Source: Candidatus Segatella caccae
Lineage (GTDB): Bacteria; Bacteroidota; Bacteroidia; Bacteroidales; Bacteroidaceae
Assembly (NCBI GenBank): GCA_900556395.1
Contig: USOQ01000024.1
Coordinates: 1-32,856 of the forward strand
Direction: 5' to 3'
DNA length: 32,856 nucleotides
Shown here: positions 8,472 through 17,139 of the stretch, piece after piece
Numbering within the stretch: the stretch's first letter is position 1
Layout: each line of letters starts with the position of its first letter
The notes under the pieces: model-generated
Told to the model about the DNA's origin: nothing
What the model saw: the letters and a program-made list of their open reading frames with translations, nothing else
Database searches by the model: none
Translations under genes and position numbers: made by a program

Positions 8472-9014
8472 TTAAGCCTCTGCAGGAGCAGCTTCCTCAG
8501 CAGGAGCAGCTTCCTCAGTAGCAGCAGCCTCAGCCTCTGCCTTTGCAGCAGCCTCAGCAGCCTTCTTGTCAGCTACCTTCTTAGCGATTGCTTCATTTAC
8601 TTTCTTCTCAGCCTCGAGCTCCTTAGCAGCAGCATCCTTCTTAGCCTTAGCCTCGCTCTCGCGAACAGCAGAAGTCTTAGCATCCTTGCCATTCTTCCAA
8701 GCGTCGAAACGCTTCTGAGCCTCAGCCTCATCGAAAGCGCCCTTCTTTACACCACCACGGAGGTGCTTCATCAAGTAAACGCCCTCGCCCTTGAGGATGT
8801 TACGTACAGTGTCTGTAGGCTGCGCACCTGTCTCTACCCAGTAGAGGGCACGATCGAAATTCAAATCTACAGTAGCAGGATTGGTGTTAGGATTGAAAGT
8901 ACCAATCTTCTCAGTAAATTTACCATCACGTGGTGCTCTAACGTCAGCGATTACGATGCTGTAGAAAGCATAGCTCTTACGACCGCCGCGCTGCAATCTG
9001 ATTTTTGTTGCCAT
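8472..9014 (-). CDS. rpsP: 30S ribosomal protein S16 with a long Ala/Glu/Lys tail
   Basis: S16 binds 16S rRNA and is needed for assembly of the small subunit. Residues 1 to about 85 are the S16 core, from MATKIRLQRGGRKSYAFY through GAQPTDTVRNILK. The protein runs to 180 residues, roughly twice the usual 80-90. The extra part is rich in Ala, Glu and Lys, looks helical and charged from about 95 to 165, and ends in EEAAPAEEAAPAEA. The last 36 or so coding bases hold two exact 18-bp copies at 8482-8517. Such tails are known in Bacteroidota S16. The gene has its own promoter, a leader hairpin and a strong terminator, so it is a single-gene unit. Confidence 0.95.
   Translation of the reverse strand: MATKIRLQRGGRKSYAFYSIVIADVRAPRDGKFTEKIGTFNPNTNPATVDLNFDRALYWVETGAQPTDTVRNILKGEGVYLMKHLRGGVKKGAFDEAEAQKRFDAWKNGKDAKTSAVRESEAKAKKDAAAKELEAEKKVNEAIAKKVADKKAAEAAAKAEAEAAATEEAAPAEEAAPAEA
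8482..8517. repeat. Two tandem 18-bp units at the 3' end of rpsP
   Basis: The unit GCAGGAGCAGCTTCCTCA occurs twice without a gap (8482-8499 and 8500-8517). It encodes the EEAAPA repeats of the S16 tail in frame, so copy-number change would lengthen or shorten the tail by six residues. Confidence 0.9.
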
Positions 9015-9051
9015 TTTTTAATTTTTTATTTATTTGAGGTTTGAATTTTAT

Positions 9052-9070
9052 GCTGTTATCTCGTAACAGC
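9052..9070 (-). promoter_or_regulatory. Leader hairpin at the 5' end of rpsP mRNA
   Basis: GCTGTTA and TAACAGC form a perfect 7-bp stem around a 5-nt loop. It lies immediately downstream of the predicted -7 box, so the hairpin would be at the extreme 5' end of the transcript. It may protect the mRNA or bind a ribosomal protein; function not shown. Confidence 0.55.
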
Positions 9071-9074
9071 CGCG

Positions 9075-9106
9075 CAAAGGTACGGCTTTTTTCCATACCT
9101 CACAAG
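9075..9106 (-). promoter_or_regulatory. rpsP promoter
   Basis: CTTG (9106-9103), a 20-bp spacer and TACCTTTG (9082-9075) match the Bacteroidota promoter consensus on the minus strand. The leader to the rpsP start would be about 55 nt. Confidence 0.7.
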
Positions 9107-9131
9107 TTTTTTCTTTTATTTTTCTTCTTTT

Positions 9132-9602
9132 TTAACGTATTCTGTCGGCTGCTCTGACCAGTTTTTCGTCATCAGACACTCCTTTTCTTGCCAAGGCCAC
9201 CATAATAATAGAACAAAGAGGCAGACAAGCAGCAAACTTCACCTCCATGGTACCTACTACCTCAGGCACTGGCACCACTCCCAAGAGCAGTAAGATATAA
9301 TCTACATACCAAAGCGCTGCAAACAGTATACTGGTAGCACAAAGCGTCATCTGCATCTTGCGATTTTTAAACAAGAAGATAGTCACCAATGACAATATTG
9401 CCGATACAGCAAGGAGCAAGAAAAGGGGTAAGCACGTACCCGATACACTGATAGCCCCATTGTCACCCACAATCCCCAAGTTATAGAGAGCCACAACGCC
9501 TCCCATTCCCTCAGGCAGGATAACACCAATCGGCATCAAGAAACAAATCAGACAGGCAATGACAGCAACAAGCAGAAACAAAGATTGTTTGCGTTGTATC
9601 AT
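9132..9602 (-). CDS. DUF4293 family membrane protein
   Basis: This 156-residue integral membrane protein has four hydrophobic helices (about 8-27, 53-78, 84-112 and 122-140) and a short charged C-terminal tail (SDDEKLVRAADRIR). The MIQRKQS start and four-helix layout match DUF4293, a family I know only from Bacteroidota and whose function is unknown. It is third in a bamD-rpoZ-DUF4293 unit with a 15-bp gap to rpoZ. That arrangement suggests an envelope or growth-linked role, but nothing in the sequence shows a catalytic or transport motif. Confidence 0.8.
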   Translation of the reverse strand: MIQRKQSLFLLVAVIACLICFLMPIGVILPEGMGGVVALYNLGIVGDNGAISVSGTCLPLFLLLAVSAILSLVTIFLFKNRKMQMTLCATSILFAALWYVDYILLLLGVVPVPEVVGTMEVKFAACLPLCSIIMVALARKGVSDDEKLVRAADRIR

Positions 9603-9617
9603 AATCGTTTCCTATTT

Positions 9618-9971
9618 TTAGAAGTCCAAAGATTCTTTCTTATTTACCATATTATCCTTAGAAGGATCACGCCAGTAGATATTGCCCTCTACAAACTCCT
9701 GTGTAGCAAGCAAAGTTGGCTTTGGCAACTTCTCGTAATAGCGAGAGATCTCAATCTGCTCACGATTTTCGAAAACCTCCTCCAACGAATCATTATAAGA
9801 AGCAAACTCCTGAAGTTTCTTGCTCAGGTCCTGCTTGATTTCAACAGATATTTGGTTACTACGCTTTGCGATGATAGCCACACTCTCATAGATGTTGCCC
9901 GTCTTGTCACAAAGGTCCATAATGTTACGAGTCACGGTATTAACCGGTGCTTTTGATTTTTTGTAATCCAT
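9618..9971 (-). CDS. rpoZ: RNA polymerase omega subunit, Bacteroidota type
   Basis: Omega helps assemble and stabilise the beta-prime subunit of RNA polymerase. The 117-residue protein is larger than E. coli omega (91) and belongs to the Rpb6-like version seen in Bacteroidota. The conserved core is NIYESVAIIAKRSNQI (about 27-42), corresponding to the R-KQL/A-xR helix of omega, followed by a helical segment and the C-terminal KPTLLATQEFVEGNIYW. It is translated 25 bp after bamD and 15 bp before the DUF4293 gene, so these three are probably one transcript from the bamD promoter. Confidence 0.85.
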   Translation of the reverse strand: MDYKKSKAPVNTVTRNIMDLCDKTGNIYESVAIIAKRSNQISVEIKQDLSKKLQEFASYNDSLEEVFENREQIEISRYYEKLPKPTLLATQEFVEGNIYWRDPSKDNMVNKKESLDF

Positions 9972-9996
9972 AATCTTATTTAGTACTTATATATTT

Positions 9997-10857
9997 TTAT
10001 TGTTTTTCTAACTTACTATAGCTATCCTCAGGATGAGCTTTCTCAAACTCTTTGCATTTAGCAATATATTTCTCAGCAGTAGCACGTTCCTTCGAGTCAG
10101 GATACTCATTGATAAATCCATAGCACTCGTCCTCTGCATCTTGATAACGCTCCAACTGTTTGCTCTCGACACTCATCTTTGCCAATTCATACTTACCTTT
10201 CATAATCAAGATAGCAAACTCTTCACGCTTATTGCTATAAGGATAATCCTTCAGTGCATTCTGAGCCGTCACGATACAAGCCTCATAGTTATTACCTCCA
10301 CTGGTACAGTTACCGAAGTAAGTACCCATATCAAAATAAAGCTTAGCGTTTTTATACTCTTTTTCTACCAGGAGATCTTGCAGTGCGAAAAGTCGATTCG
10401 TAGCTTGTTTCTTGAGTTTGGCATCAGGATAAAGGTCCAAATACTCTTGGAAAGCCGCGATAGCCGATACCGTGAGCGACTGATCGAGTCGAGGCTCAGG
10501 TGCATTCTTATAAAGGCTCTCACCAATAAAGTATCTGGCATTCTCCGTATAAATTCCCTTAGGATAGCTCTGACAGTACTTCTTGAAATACTCTGAAGCA
10601 GTTTCATAGTCACGCAGACCATACTCAGCCATAGCCAACATATAGAGACATTCCTCAGCCTCCGTGCTACCCTTTTTCAGAGTCACCAATTCCTGCAGCA
10701 ATGTCACAGCACGAGAATACTTACCTGTGGCATAACATTCCTTGGCATACTCATATTTAAAGTTGTAATTGTCAGATTTATACACCTGATTAAACCGGTT
10801 AGCGCAACTTGTCATAAGCAACGCAACGCAGGCTGTGATTAAAACAGTTTTCTTCAT
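9997..10857 (-). CDS. bamD: Outer-membrane assembly lipoprotein BamD
   Basis: BamD is the periplasmic lipoprotein of the BAM complex that inserts beta-barrel proteins into the outer membrane. The signal peptide ends in a lipobox LMTSC with Cys18 as the expected lipid-bearing residue. Residues 30 to about 250 are TPR-like helical repeats, including KYSRAVTLLQEL, ETASEYFKKYCQSYPKG and AIAAFQEYLDLYPDAK. The 286-residue length is a little longer than in Proteobacteria (about 245) and fits Bacteroidota. It heads a three-gene unit with rpoZ and a DUF4293 gene and has a near-perfect promoter with a very short leader. Confidence 0.92.
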   Translation of the reverse strand: MKKTVLITACVALLMTSCANRFNQVYKSDNYNFKYEYAKECYATGKYSRAVTLLQELVTLKKGSTEAEECLYMLAMAEYGLRDYETASEYFKKYCQSYPKGIYTENARYFIGESLYKNAPEPRLDQSLTVSAIAAFQEYLDLYPDAKLKKQATNRLFALQDLLVEKEYKNAKLYFDMGTYFGNCTSGGNNYEACIVTAQNALKDYPYSNKREEFAILIMKGKYELAKMSVESKQLERYQDAEDECYGFINEYPDSKERATAEKYIAKCKEFEKAHPEDSYSKLEKQ

Positions 10858-10875
10858 AGGTCACATTTTGAGATG

Positions 10876-10906
10876 CAAAGTTACAGATATTTTACTTATT
10901 CGCAAA
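10876..10906 (-). promoter_or_regulatory. bamD-rpoZ promoter
   Basis: TTTG (10906-10903), a 19-bp spacer and TAACTTTG (10883-10876) are an exact consensus match on the minus strand. Transcription should start about 12 nt before the bamD ATG, so the leader is very short. Confidence 0.8.
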
Positions 10907-10967
10907 GGAAAAAATACATTTTTTCGCAATTTATTAGTCTTTATAACGATTAATGCTCTTTTTTTTG

Positions 10968-10975
10968 TAATTTTG
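10968..10975 (+). promoter_or_regulatory. Probable uvrB -7 element
   Basis: TAATTTTG followed by CATC matches the -7 consensus 44 bp before the uvrB start. No TTTG stands at the right distance upstream, so the promoter is either weak or assisted. It diverges from the bamD promoter in the same 162-bp gap. Confidence 0.5.
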
Positions 10976-11019
10976 CATCTCCATAGTTAAGAGAACAAGC
11001 ATCATAAAAGAAACAGGAC

Positions 11020-13062
11020 ATGAACTTTAAGCTGACATCCAAGTACCAACCTACTGGCGACCAGCCACAGGCCATCAGACAACTCACCGATGGTATCGAA
11101 CAAGGTGAGCCTGCACAAGTTTTGCTTGGCGTAACAGGTTCGGGCAAGACCTTTACCGTTGCCAACGTCATTGCCAACGTGGGTCGCCCCACCCTCGTTC
11201 TCAGCCACAACAAGACTCTTGCAGCCCAACTCTATCAGGAAATGAAAAGTTTCTTTCCTGAAAACGCCGTCGAGTACTACGTGTCATACTATGATTACTA
11301 TCAGCCAGAGGCTTATCTGCCCACTACTGACACATATATCGAGAAAGACTTAGCTATCAACGAAGAGATCGACAAGTTGCGTTTAGGAGCCGTATCAGCC
11401 TTACTCTCTGGTCGCAGAGATGTCATTGTTGTGTCTTCTGTTTCGTGCATCTATGGTATGGGGGGTCCTACAGCCATGCAGGAAAACATCATCAAGATAA
11501 AAAAAGGCCAACAACTCGACCGCAACGAGTTTCTTCGCCAACTGGTAGATGCTCTGTACGTAAGGAACGATATCGAGTTACAACGAGGCAACTTCCGTGT
11601 AAAAGGCGAAACAGTAGACATCTTCATGGCTTACAGCGACAACGTGCTGAGAGTTACCTGGTGGGATGATGAGATCGATAGTATCGACGAGGTCGACGCG
11701 CTCACCTATCACCGCTTAGCTTCCTTTGACGCCTATGAGATTTACCCCGCCAACCTCTTTGTCACCACCAAAGAACAGACCATACAAGCCATCCGCATGA
11801 TACAAGATGACTTGGTAGAGCGCGAACAGTTCTTCAAGGACTTAGGCGATAACATCAAGGCTCAGCGCATCAAGGAGCGAGTAGAGTACGATATGGAGAT
11901 GATCAAGGAGTTAGGCCATTGCTCAGGTATTGAAAACTACTCACGTTATTTTGATGGACGACATGCAGGCGAACGCCCCTATTGTCTCCTCGACTTTTTC
12001 CCAAAAGACTTCCTGTTAGTTGTCGATGAGAGTCATGTCAGTATTCCCCAAATAGGTGCCATGTATGGTGGCGACCGCGCGCGCAAACAAAACCTTGTAG
12101 AGTATGGCTTCCGCCTACCAGCCGCCTTTGACAACCGTCCTCTCACCTTTGAGGAGTTCCATAGCATGATACATCAAGCCATCTATGTCAGCGCCACCCC
12201 CGCCGACTACGAGCTTCGTGAGTCAGAAGGCGTAGTAGTCGAACAACTCATTCGTCCTACCGGACTTCTCGACCCCGAGATTGCGGTACGCCCCAGCGAA
12301 AATCAGATAGACGACCTTCTCGACGAAATACTCACACGCACCCAACGCAACGAACGAGTACTCATCACAACCCTGACTAAACGTATGGCCGAAGAACTCA
12401 CCGAGTTCTTGCTCAATCACAGCGTCAAAGCTGCCTATATCCATAGTGATGTTGCCACCCTCGACCGTGTCAAGATTATGAACGACCTCCGAGTAGGTGT
12501 TTATGACGTATTGGTGGGAGTCAACCTCCTTCGCGAAGGTCTCGACTTACCCGAAGTTTCTTTGGTAGCCATCCTCGATGCCGACAAAGAGGGTTTCCTT
12601 CGAAGTCACCGCTCTCTTACCCAGACAGCAGGCCGTGCCGCCCGTAACGTCAATGGTAAAGTCATTATGTATGCCGACACTATCACCGAGAGTATGCAGC
12701 GAACTATTGAAGAGACAGCTCGCCGCCGTACGATTCAGTTACAGTATAATGCCGACCACAACATCACTCCTCGCCAGATAGTGAAGGCCATCACCTCTGC
12801 CCTTCCCACCTCCAAGGATGCCGCTCCCGTTATCAATAGTCAGGGAGCCACCACCCAGCGCATATACGTCGAACCCGAAGGAGCAGCCTTTGCCGCCGAC
12901 CCCATCGTGCGCAGCATGAGCCGAGAGGAATTACAGAAGAGTATCGATAATACGACAGCCCTCATGAAACAGGCTGCCAAAGACCTTGACTTCATGCAGG
13001 CAGCACAATATCGCGACGAAATCATCCGCCTGCAGAAAGAGCTGGAGGAAAAAGGTGCTTAA
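11020..13062 (+). CDS. uvrB: Excinuclease ABC subunit B
   Basis: UvrB verifies DNA damage in nucleotide excision repair, receiving it from UvrA and recruiting UvrC. The 680 residues compare with 673 in E. coli. The Walker A motif GVTGSGKT is at 37-44. The damage-probing beta-hairpin region YYVSYYDYYQPEAYLP is near 87-102, and helicase motifs follow, including LLVVDESHVS, GVNLLREGLDLPEVSLV and QTAGRAARN. The C-terminal UVR coiled-coil domain occupies about the last 45 residues (from REELQKSI). The ATG at 11020 begins the conserved FKLTSKYQPTGDQPQAI. It is the only plus-strand gene in the left 27 kb and is not near other repair genes. Confidence 0.98.
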   Translation: MNFKLTSKYQPTGDQPQAIRQLTDGIEQGEPAQVLLGVTGSGKTFTVANVIANVGRPTLVLSHNKTLAAQLYQEMKSFFPENAVEYYVSYYDYYQPEAYLPTTDTYIEKDLAINEEIDKLRLGAVSALLSGRRDVIVVSSVSCIYGMGGPTAMQENIIKIKKGQQLDRNEFLRQLVDALYVRNDIELQRGNFRVKGETVDIFMAYSDNVLRVTWWDDEIDSIDEVDALTYHRLASFDAYEIYPANLFVTTKEQTIQAIRMIQDDLVEREQFFKDLGDNIKAQRIKERVEYDMEMIKELGHCSGIENYSRYFDGRHAGERPYCLLDFFPKDFLLVVDESHVSIPQIGAMYGGDRARKQNLVEYGFRLPAAFDNRPLTFEEFHSMIHQAIYVSATPADYELRESEGVVVEQLIRPTGLLDPEIAVRPSENQIDDLLDEILTRTQRNERVLITTLTKRMAEELTEFLLNHSVKAAYIHSDVATLDRVKIMNDLRVGVYDVLVGVNLLREGLDLPEVSLVAILDADKEGFLRSHRSLTQTAGRAARNVNGKVIMYADTITESMQRTIEETARRRTIQLQYNADHNITPRQIVKAITSALPTSKDAAPVINSQGATTQRIYVEPEGAAFAADPIVRSMSREELQKSIDNTTALMKQAAKDLDFMQAAQYRDEIIRLQKELEEKGA

Positions 13063-13107
13063 CCGTTCTTATTCCAAATATCTATGGCATAAGTTTGGCT
13101 AAGCACC
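13054..13107. terminator. Candidate hairpin between convergent uvrB and Sel1 genes
   Basis: GGTGCTTA (13054-13061, overlapping the uvrB stop) and TAAGCACC (13100-13107) are perfect 8-bp inverted repeats separated by 38 nt. The position between converging genes suits a shared terminator, but the loop is long and no T-run follows. Confidence 0.3.
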
Positions 13108-13122
13108 CGTAATCTTCTTCAT

Positions 13123-14808
13123 CTAACGACGAATATGCCCCGTACCACGGCAAATATAGCATCTACCGGAACCACTACAGCTTGTACATTTCATATATAC
13201 TTTCGTGTCGTCCCAATTGTGAGTATCACCTCTGTCGCCAGTACCATTGCAACTGAGGCATCTACCCGTACCGCCACAGGCACTACAAGAAACAAGACTT
13301 CGATTATCTTGTTTTTGCCACTCCATCTTAGGTCTTGATGGTGTCGTGACCGTTCCAGGTACAGAAGTAGAAGGTGAAGAATAATTTTGCTTTTGCATTT
13401 GCTTTAGCTTATTGAGTCTTACGTCAAACTGCTGCTTAGTGCATTTACTAAAGACATTTTTTTCCGGATAAGGATAAACGATCATCGTTCTATAATTCTT
13501 GGTAAAGGAAAGAGAATGCGCAAATGTATTCCAGCTGGTACCAAAATAACTTATCATCTCTTTTCGCTGCCCACGCATAGCTGCATTCATATCTAAAGAG
13601 TAACCATTAAAGTACGTGAACTTGTAACTACCATCCTTATGTGTACCATCATGTACATAGGTCAAACCTTTAACCCATTTGTGATTATAAATTTTACAGC
13701 ACTCATAACCCAACTTGTCGATATAGAACTCAATCTTCCAAACGCCTCCCCCTTTACCGTTTTGACTAAAATACCAAATTTGGCCTGCAGGGAAACCTTG
13801 TTCCTTGATGGTACTCTCTATTTGATGAGAGGTCGTTTTAGAAATAGTAGATGCCGTGCTTGCAGAAGAGGTTGTGCGTGCAGAAGAGGTATTCTGTCGC
13901 GATGTTGAAGGTCGACTTGTCGCTTTTTTTACCGAACCAGAGTTTCTTTTTCCATTTGAGCGTTCTTTTACATGAGTCCGAGAGGCTGGTTTTGTTTTTC
14001 CCTTAGAAGCCACAAGCTTATCTGAGGTAGCCTTTTGAGGAGTAATCCTTTGATAAAAAGCCAACAATCGTTCTGTCTCTTTATTTATCAATTCAACCTC
14101 GTCGACTGAATATTTAGAGACTTGTAGATAAGTAGGATATGCCAGCTTTTCATAATCCTTTTCCGAATACCCCTCATTTTTCAAGTCTTTCTTACACAAA
14201 TCGACATCGAAAGAAATGTCCCAAGTTGCATTCTTTGTCAAAATGAGACGCGCCCGCCACGCATTAGAAATAACAGGATTCTTTGATGTATAAATACCCC
14301 AACCATAAAGATTTACCATCTCTATAATGGCATCGACATTGCCCTGGTGTGCAGCATAGAGAAGCCAATAAGTCTTCTCACTCAGTTCGCTGGATGACAA
14401 TCGATCAGAATAAGCCACCATAGCCTCAACATCTCCCATATTAGCATAACGCTTGAATCCCACCATAGCCCTATTCCTGTAGATCTGAGACAACTCTTGG
14501 TTACTCTTGGCACCGAGCAAGCCTTGGCTATAGACAACTTCAAGTTCAGCCATTGCATAAGGATATCCATACTCTGCTGCCGTGCGAAGATATTTAAAAC
14601 GTTTCTTGTCAGTCAGCTTTTTATCAAAAGCCCAATAATGGTCACCATAACCTCGACCAAGAATGTTCATGGCCGATACATTTCCTTTTTCGGCTTCTCT
14701 CAACACCTCTTCCCACGATTTTTTATTGTAGTTTTCATTTACATACAATTTTTTGGCATAAATGCTCAAGGATAAGATGCAAAAGAAAAGAATTAATAAT
14801 TTCTTCAT
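13123..14808 (-). CDS. Secreted Sel1-repeat protein with a C-terminal DnaJ-type zinc module
   Basis: The 561-residue protein has a signal peptide (1-18, ending SIYA). Sel1-like helical repeats follow at about 33-200, for example GNVSAMNILGRGYGD and GNVDAIIEMVNLYGWG. A Ser/Thr/Lys-rich linker covers about 265-335, and a region of about 340-490 rich in aromatic residues is one I do not recognise. The end carries four Cys-x-x-Cys-x-Gly-x-Gly motifs: CSACGGTG (508), CLSCNGTG (517), CTSCSGSG (541) and CYICRGTG (550). These match the spacing of the DnaJ cysteine-rich domain, which binds two zinc ions, though no J domain is present. The signal peptide places it outside the cytoplasm. Function unknown; protein binding is likely. 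Confidence 0.75.
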   Translation of the reverse strand: MKKLLILFFCILSLSIYAKKLYVNENYNKKSWEEVLREAEKGNVSAMNILGRGYGDHYWAFDKKLTDKKRFKYLRTAAEYGYPYAMAELEVVYSQGLLGAKSNQELSQIYRNRAMVGFKRYANMGDVEAMVAYSDRLSSSELSEKTYWLLYAAHQGNVDAIIEMVNLYGWGIYTSKNPVISNAWRARLILTKNATWDISFDVDLCKKDLKNEGYSEKDYEKLAYPTYLQVSKYSVDEVELINKETERLLAFYQRITPQKATSDKLVASKGKTKPASRTHVKERSNGKRNSGSVKKATSRPSTSRQNTSSARTTSSASTASTISKTTSHQIESTIKEQGFPAGQIWYFSQNGKGGGVWKIEFYIDKLGYECCKIYNHKWVKGLTYVHDGTHKDGSYKFTYFNGYSLDMNAAMRGQRKEMISYFGTSWNTFAHSLSFTKNYRTMIVYPYPEKNVFSKCTKQQFDVRLNKLKQMQKQNYSSPSTSVPGTVTTPSRPKMEWQKQDNRSLVSCSACGGTGRCLSCNGTGDRGDTHNWDDTKVYMKCTSCSGSGRCYICRGTGHIRR

Positions 14809-14878
14809 TTCAGGGATGTTCTTTAGTTTTTACAAATCAAAAAAGTTCAGTTGTTTACTATAAAGAAGAAAAAAAGGG

Positions 14879-14901
14879 AAGGATTTTATATTATTATCCT
14901 T
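14879..14901 (-). terminator. Candidate terminator of the serC-yigZ operon
   Basis: On the minus strand AAGGAT (14901-14896) pairs with ATCCTT (14884-14879) and is followed by CCCTTTTTTTCTTC. The stem is short (6 bp, 11-nt loop) but the U-run is good. It lies about 75 bp beyond the yigZ stop. Confidence 0.45.
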
Positions 14902-14974
14902 AATGCTCTTTTTAACTTCTACTTATTTACCATTTTTATTTCAAGATGAAACAGGATAAAATAAACAAGTTTTA

Positions 14975-15562
14975 TTATTCAAACGACAATTTTTTGAGTC
15001 GTCCTCTCAACGCATCAGCTTCCGATTTACGGATAGAGAGGGTGATAGAACAAGTATTGTCATATTCCTGACTCACAATACGAGGTTGCATCTCTTTGAC
15101 AACACGCATCACATCATTCATCATCACATAAGGGAAATCATACTTCACCAACTCTTCCACCAGCCTTGTTTCCTGTATGGAGTCTTCTATCGCTAAAGCC
15201 GCAGCAGCCTTATATGCCACAATGAGCCCCCCCGTCCCCAGGTTGACCCCACCATAATAGCGTACAACAATGATGAGGATATCTGTAAGGTCATGACTAT
15301 TGATCTGTCCCAGTATAGGCTTCCCCGCCGTACTACTCGGCTCACCATCATCATTAGCACGAAACTCAGTTCTCTCAGCACCAAGCATATAGGCATAACA
15401 CACATGCCGCGCATCATAATACTTCTTTCGATATGCGGCAACTATCTCCTTCACCTCATCAAGCGTTTCCACATGATGTGAAAAAGCGAGGAACTTACTC
15501 CGTTTTTCAGAGTAAGTACCCTCGCCTATTTTATTCGTTATTGTCTTATATTCGTCAATCAC
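14975..15562 (-). CDS. YigZ/IMPACT family protein
   Basis: This 195-residue protein belongs to the YigZ/IMPACT family, whose bacterial members have an RNase PH-like N-terminal fold and no settled biochemical role. The signature region reads KRSKFLAFSHHVETLDE, then YDARHVCYAYML, DDGEPSSTAGKPIL and VVRYYGGVNLGTGGL. The C-terminal half (about 130-195) is the second, ferredoxin-like domain. I place the start at the GTG at 15562 (VIDEYKTI) because the frame upstream lies inside the DUF1015 gene and no ATG is available at a fitting place. It follows that gene by 25 bp and probably shares its transcript. Confidence 0.82.
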   Translation of the reverse strand: MIDEYKTITNKIGEGTYSEKRSKFLAFSHHVETLDEVKEIVAAYRKKYYDARHVCYAYMLGAERTEFRANDDGEPSSTAGKPILGQINSHDLTDILIIVVRYYGGVNLGTGGLIVAYKAAAALAIEDSIQETRLVEELVKYDFPYVMMNDVMRVVKEMQPRIVSQEYDNTCSITLSIRKSEADALRGRLKKLSFE

Positions 15563-15587
15563 CGTACAAATGCTGTTATTCGTAATC

Positions 15588-16922
15588 TTATTGGAGTTTA
15601 TGAATAATGAGTCCACTACGCAACTTAGGTTCAAACCAAGTTGCCTTAGGAGGCATAATCTTTCCGCTGTCAGCAATATCCATAATCTGCTGCATGGTGA
15701 CAGGATGCAAAGCAAGCGCCATGCGCATCTCACCACTATCCACTCTGCGCTTCAATTCACCTAAGCCACGAAGACCTCCCACGAAGTCTATGCGCTTATC
15801 AGAACGCAGATCCTTGATACCCAATATCTCATCGAGAATCAGTCTTGAAGAAATATCCACATCCAGCACACCGATAGGATCGCTGTCATCATACGTACCA
15901 GGTTTAGCAAAGAGTCCGTACCATTTCTCGTCCATATACAACAGGAACGAATGCAGAGCAGCAGGCTTTAGAACATCCAGTCCACACTTGTCGATAGCCT
16001 CCTCAATAGGCATTTTTTCATAACAAGGTATGCCCTCTTCTTCACCCGACACATTGACATTGATAGCATCAATCTCTATCACATCGAAGTTCTTAGTCAA
16101 CTTATCCAAGAATTGCTCCGAAGTAAGACCATTCAGATCTTTCACTACACGGTTGTAGTCAAGAATGGTCAACTGGCTTGCCTGGAAACACACAGCCATG
16201 AAGTAGTTATATTCTTCCTTCCCTGTATGATTTGGATTCTGCTTGGCTTTCTCAGCTCCCACAAGAGCAGCCGCAGCCGAACGATGATGTCCATCAGCAA
16301 TATAGAGACTTGGCATCTTGGCAAACTCAGCCGTGATGGTAGCAATATCTTTATCATCGCCAACCACCCAGAACTGATGACGGAATCCGTCGATAGGAGC
16401 TATAAAATCATATTCGGGTGTAGTAGCTGCATAGCGCATCAAGATTTCATTAAGCACAGAGTTGTCAGGATAAGCAAAGAACACGGGTTCGATGTTTGCG
16501 TCACAAACACGCACATGCTTCATGCGATCCTCCTCCTTATCACGACGAGTCAACTCATGCTTCTTGATAACACCAGTAAGATAATCGTTCACATATGCAC
16601 CAACCACCAATCCATATTGTGTCTTGCCATTCATGGTCTGCGCATAGATGTAATACTGCTCCTTGTCATCTTGCTTTAACCATCCCTTCTCCTGGAACTT
16701 CTTAAAGTTTTCAGCAGCGCTTTCATAGACACGTGGGTCATACTCAGAAGTACCAGGTTCGAAGTTTATCTCAGGTTTGATGATATGATAAAGACTCTTC
16801 TCATTATCACCAGCCTCATCACGAGCTTCTTCAGAATTGAGTACATCGTATGGACGAGACTCCACCTGCTCTACGAGGTCCTTTGGAGGTCTCACTCCTT
16901 TGAAAGGTTTAATAATTGCCAT
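15588..16922 (-). CDS. DUF1015 family protein
   Basis: The 444-residue soluble protein matches DUF1015 from its start MAIIKPFKGVRPPKDLVEQV and the motif YIADGHHRSAAAAL (about 208-221), whose Asp-Gly-His-His-Arg cluster looks like an active or metal-binding site. The end region (RIDFVGGLRGLGELKRRVDSG and FALHP-like MALALHPVTM) is also conserved in the family. Its biochemical activity is not known to me. It lies directly downstream of serC and serA, a grouping I have seen in other Bacteroidota, which suggests a role tied to serine metabolism. No transmembrane segment or signal peptide is visible. Confidence 0.85.
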   Translation of the reverse strand: MAIIKPFKGVRPPKDLVEQVESRPYDVLNSEEARDEAGDNEKSLYHIIKPEINFEPGTSEYDPRVYESAAENFKKFQEKGWLKQDDKEQYYIYAQTMNGKTQYGLVVGAYVNDYLTGVIKKHELTRRDKEEDRMKHVRVCDANIEPVFFAYPDNSVLNEILMRYAATTPEYDFIAPIDGFRHQFWVVGDDKDIATITAEFAKMPSLYIADGHHRSAAAALVGAEKAKQNPNHTGKEEYNYFMAVCFQASQLTILDYNRVVKDLNGLTSEQFLDKLTKNFDVIEIDAINVNVSGEEEGIPCYEKMPIEEAIDKCGLDVLKPAALHSFLLYMDEKWYGLFAKPGTYDDSDPIGVLDVDISSRLILDEILGIKDLRSDKRIDFVGGLRGLGELKRRVDSGEMRMALALHPVTMQQIMDIADSGKIMPPKATWFEPKLRSGLIIHKLQ

Positions 16923-17139
16923 ATTAGTTTTCTTTGAGGTTTAGAATATTCATCCCCCTATTCGGTCATGAGTTCGAATATTAGGACGACATGATCATTT
17001 ATTCCTATATAGTAAATAGGTTCCACTTCGATAAAACGCAAAAAACTTTGAGACTCGCCCTTCACCCTCAACGACAACCTTCATAAGACAAGGTCATCCT
17101 CAAGTTCAAAGTTCAAATCTCAAAGTTCTATATATCAGT

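Noticed and set aside
15563..15736. Longer yigZ starting inside the DUF1015 gene
   Set aside because: The added residues are an out-of-frame reading of DUF1015 and are Cys/Leu-rich, unlike the family N-terminus.
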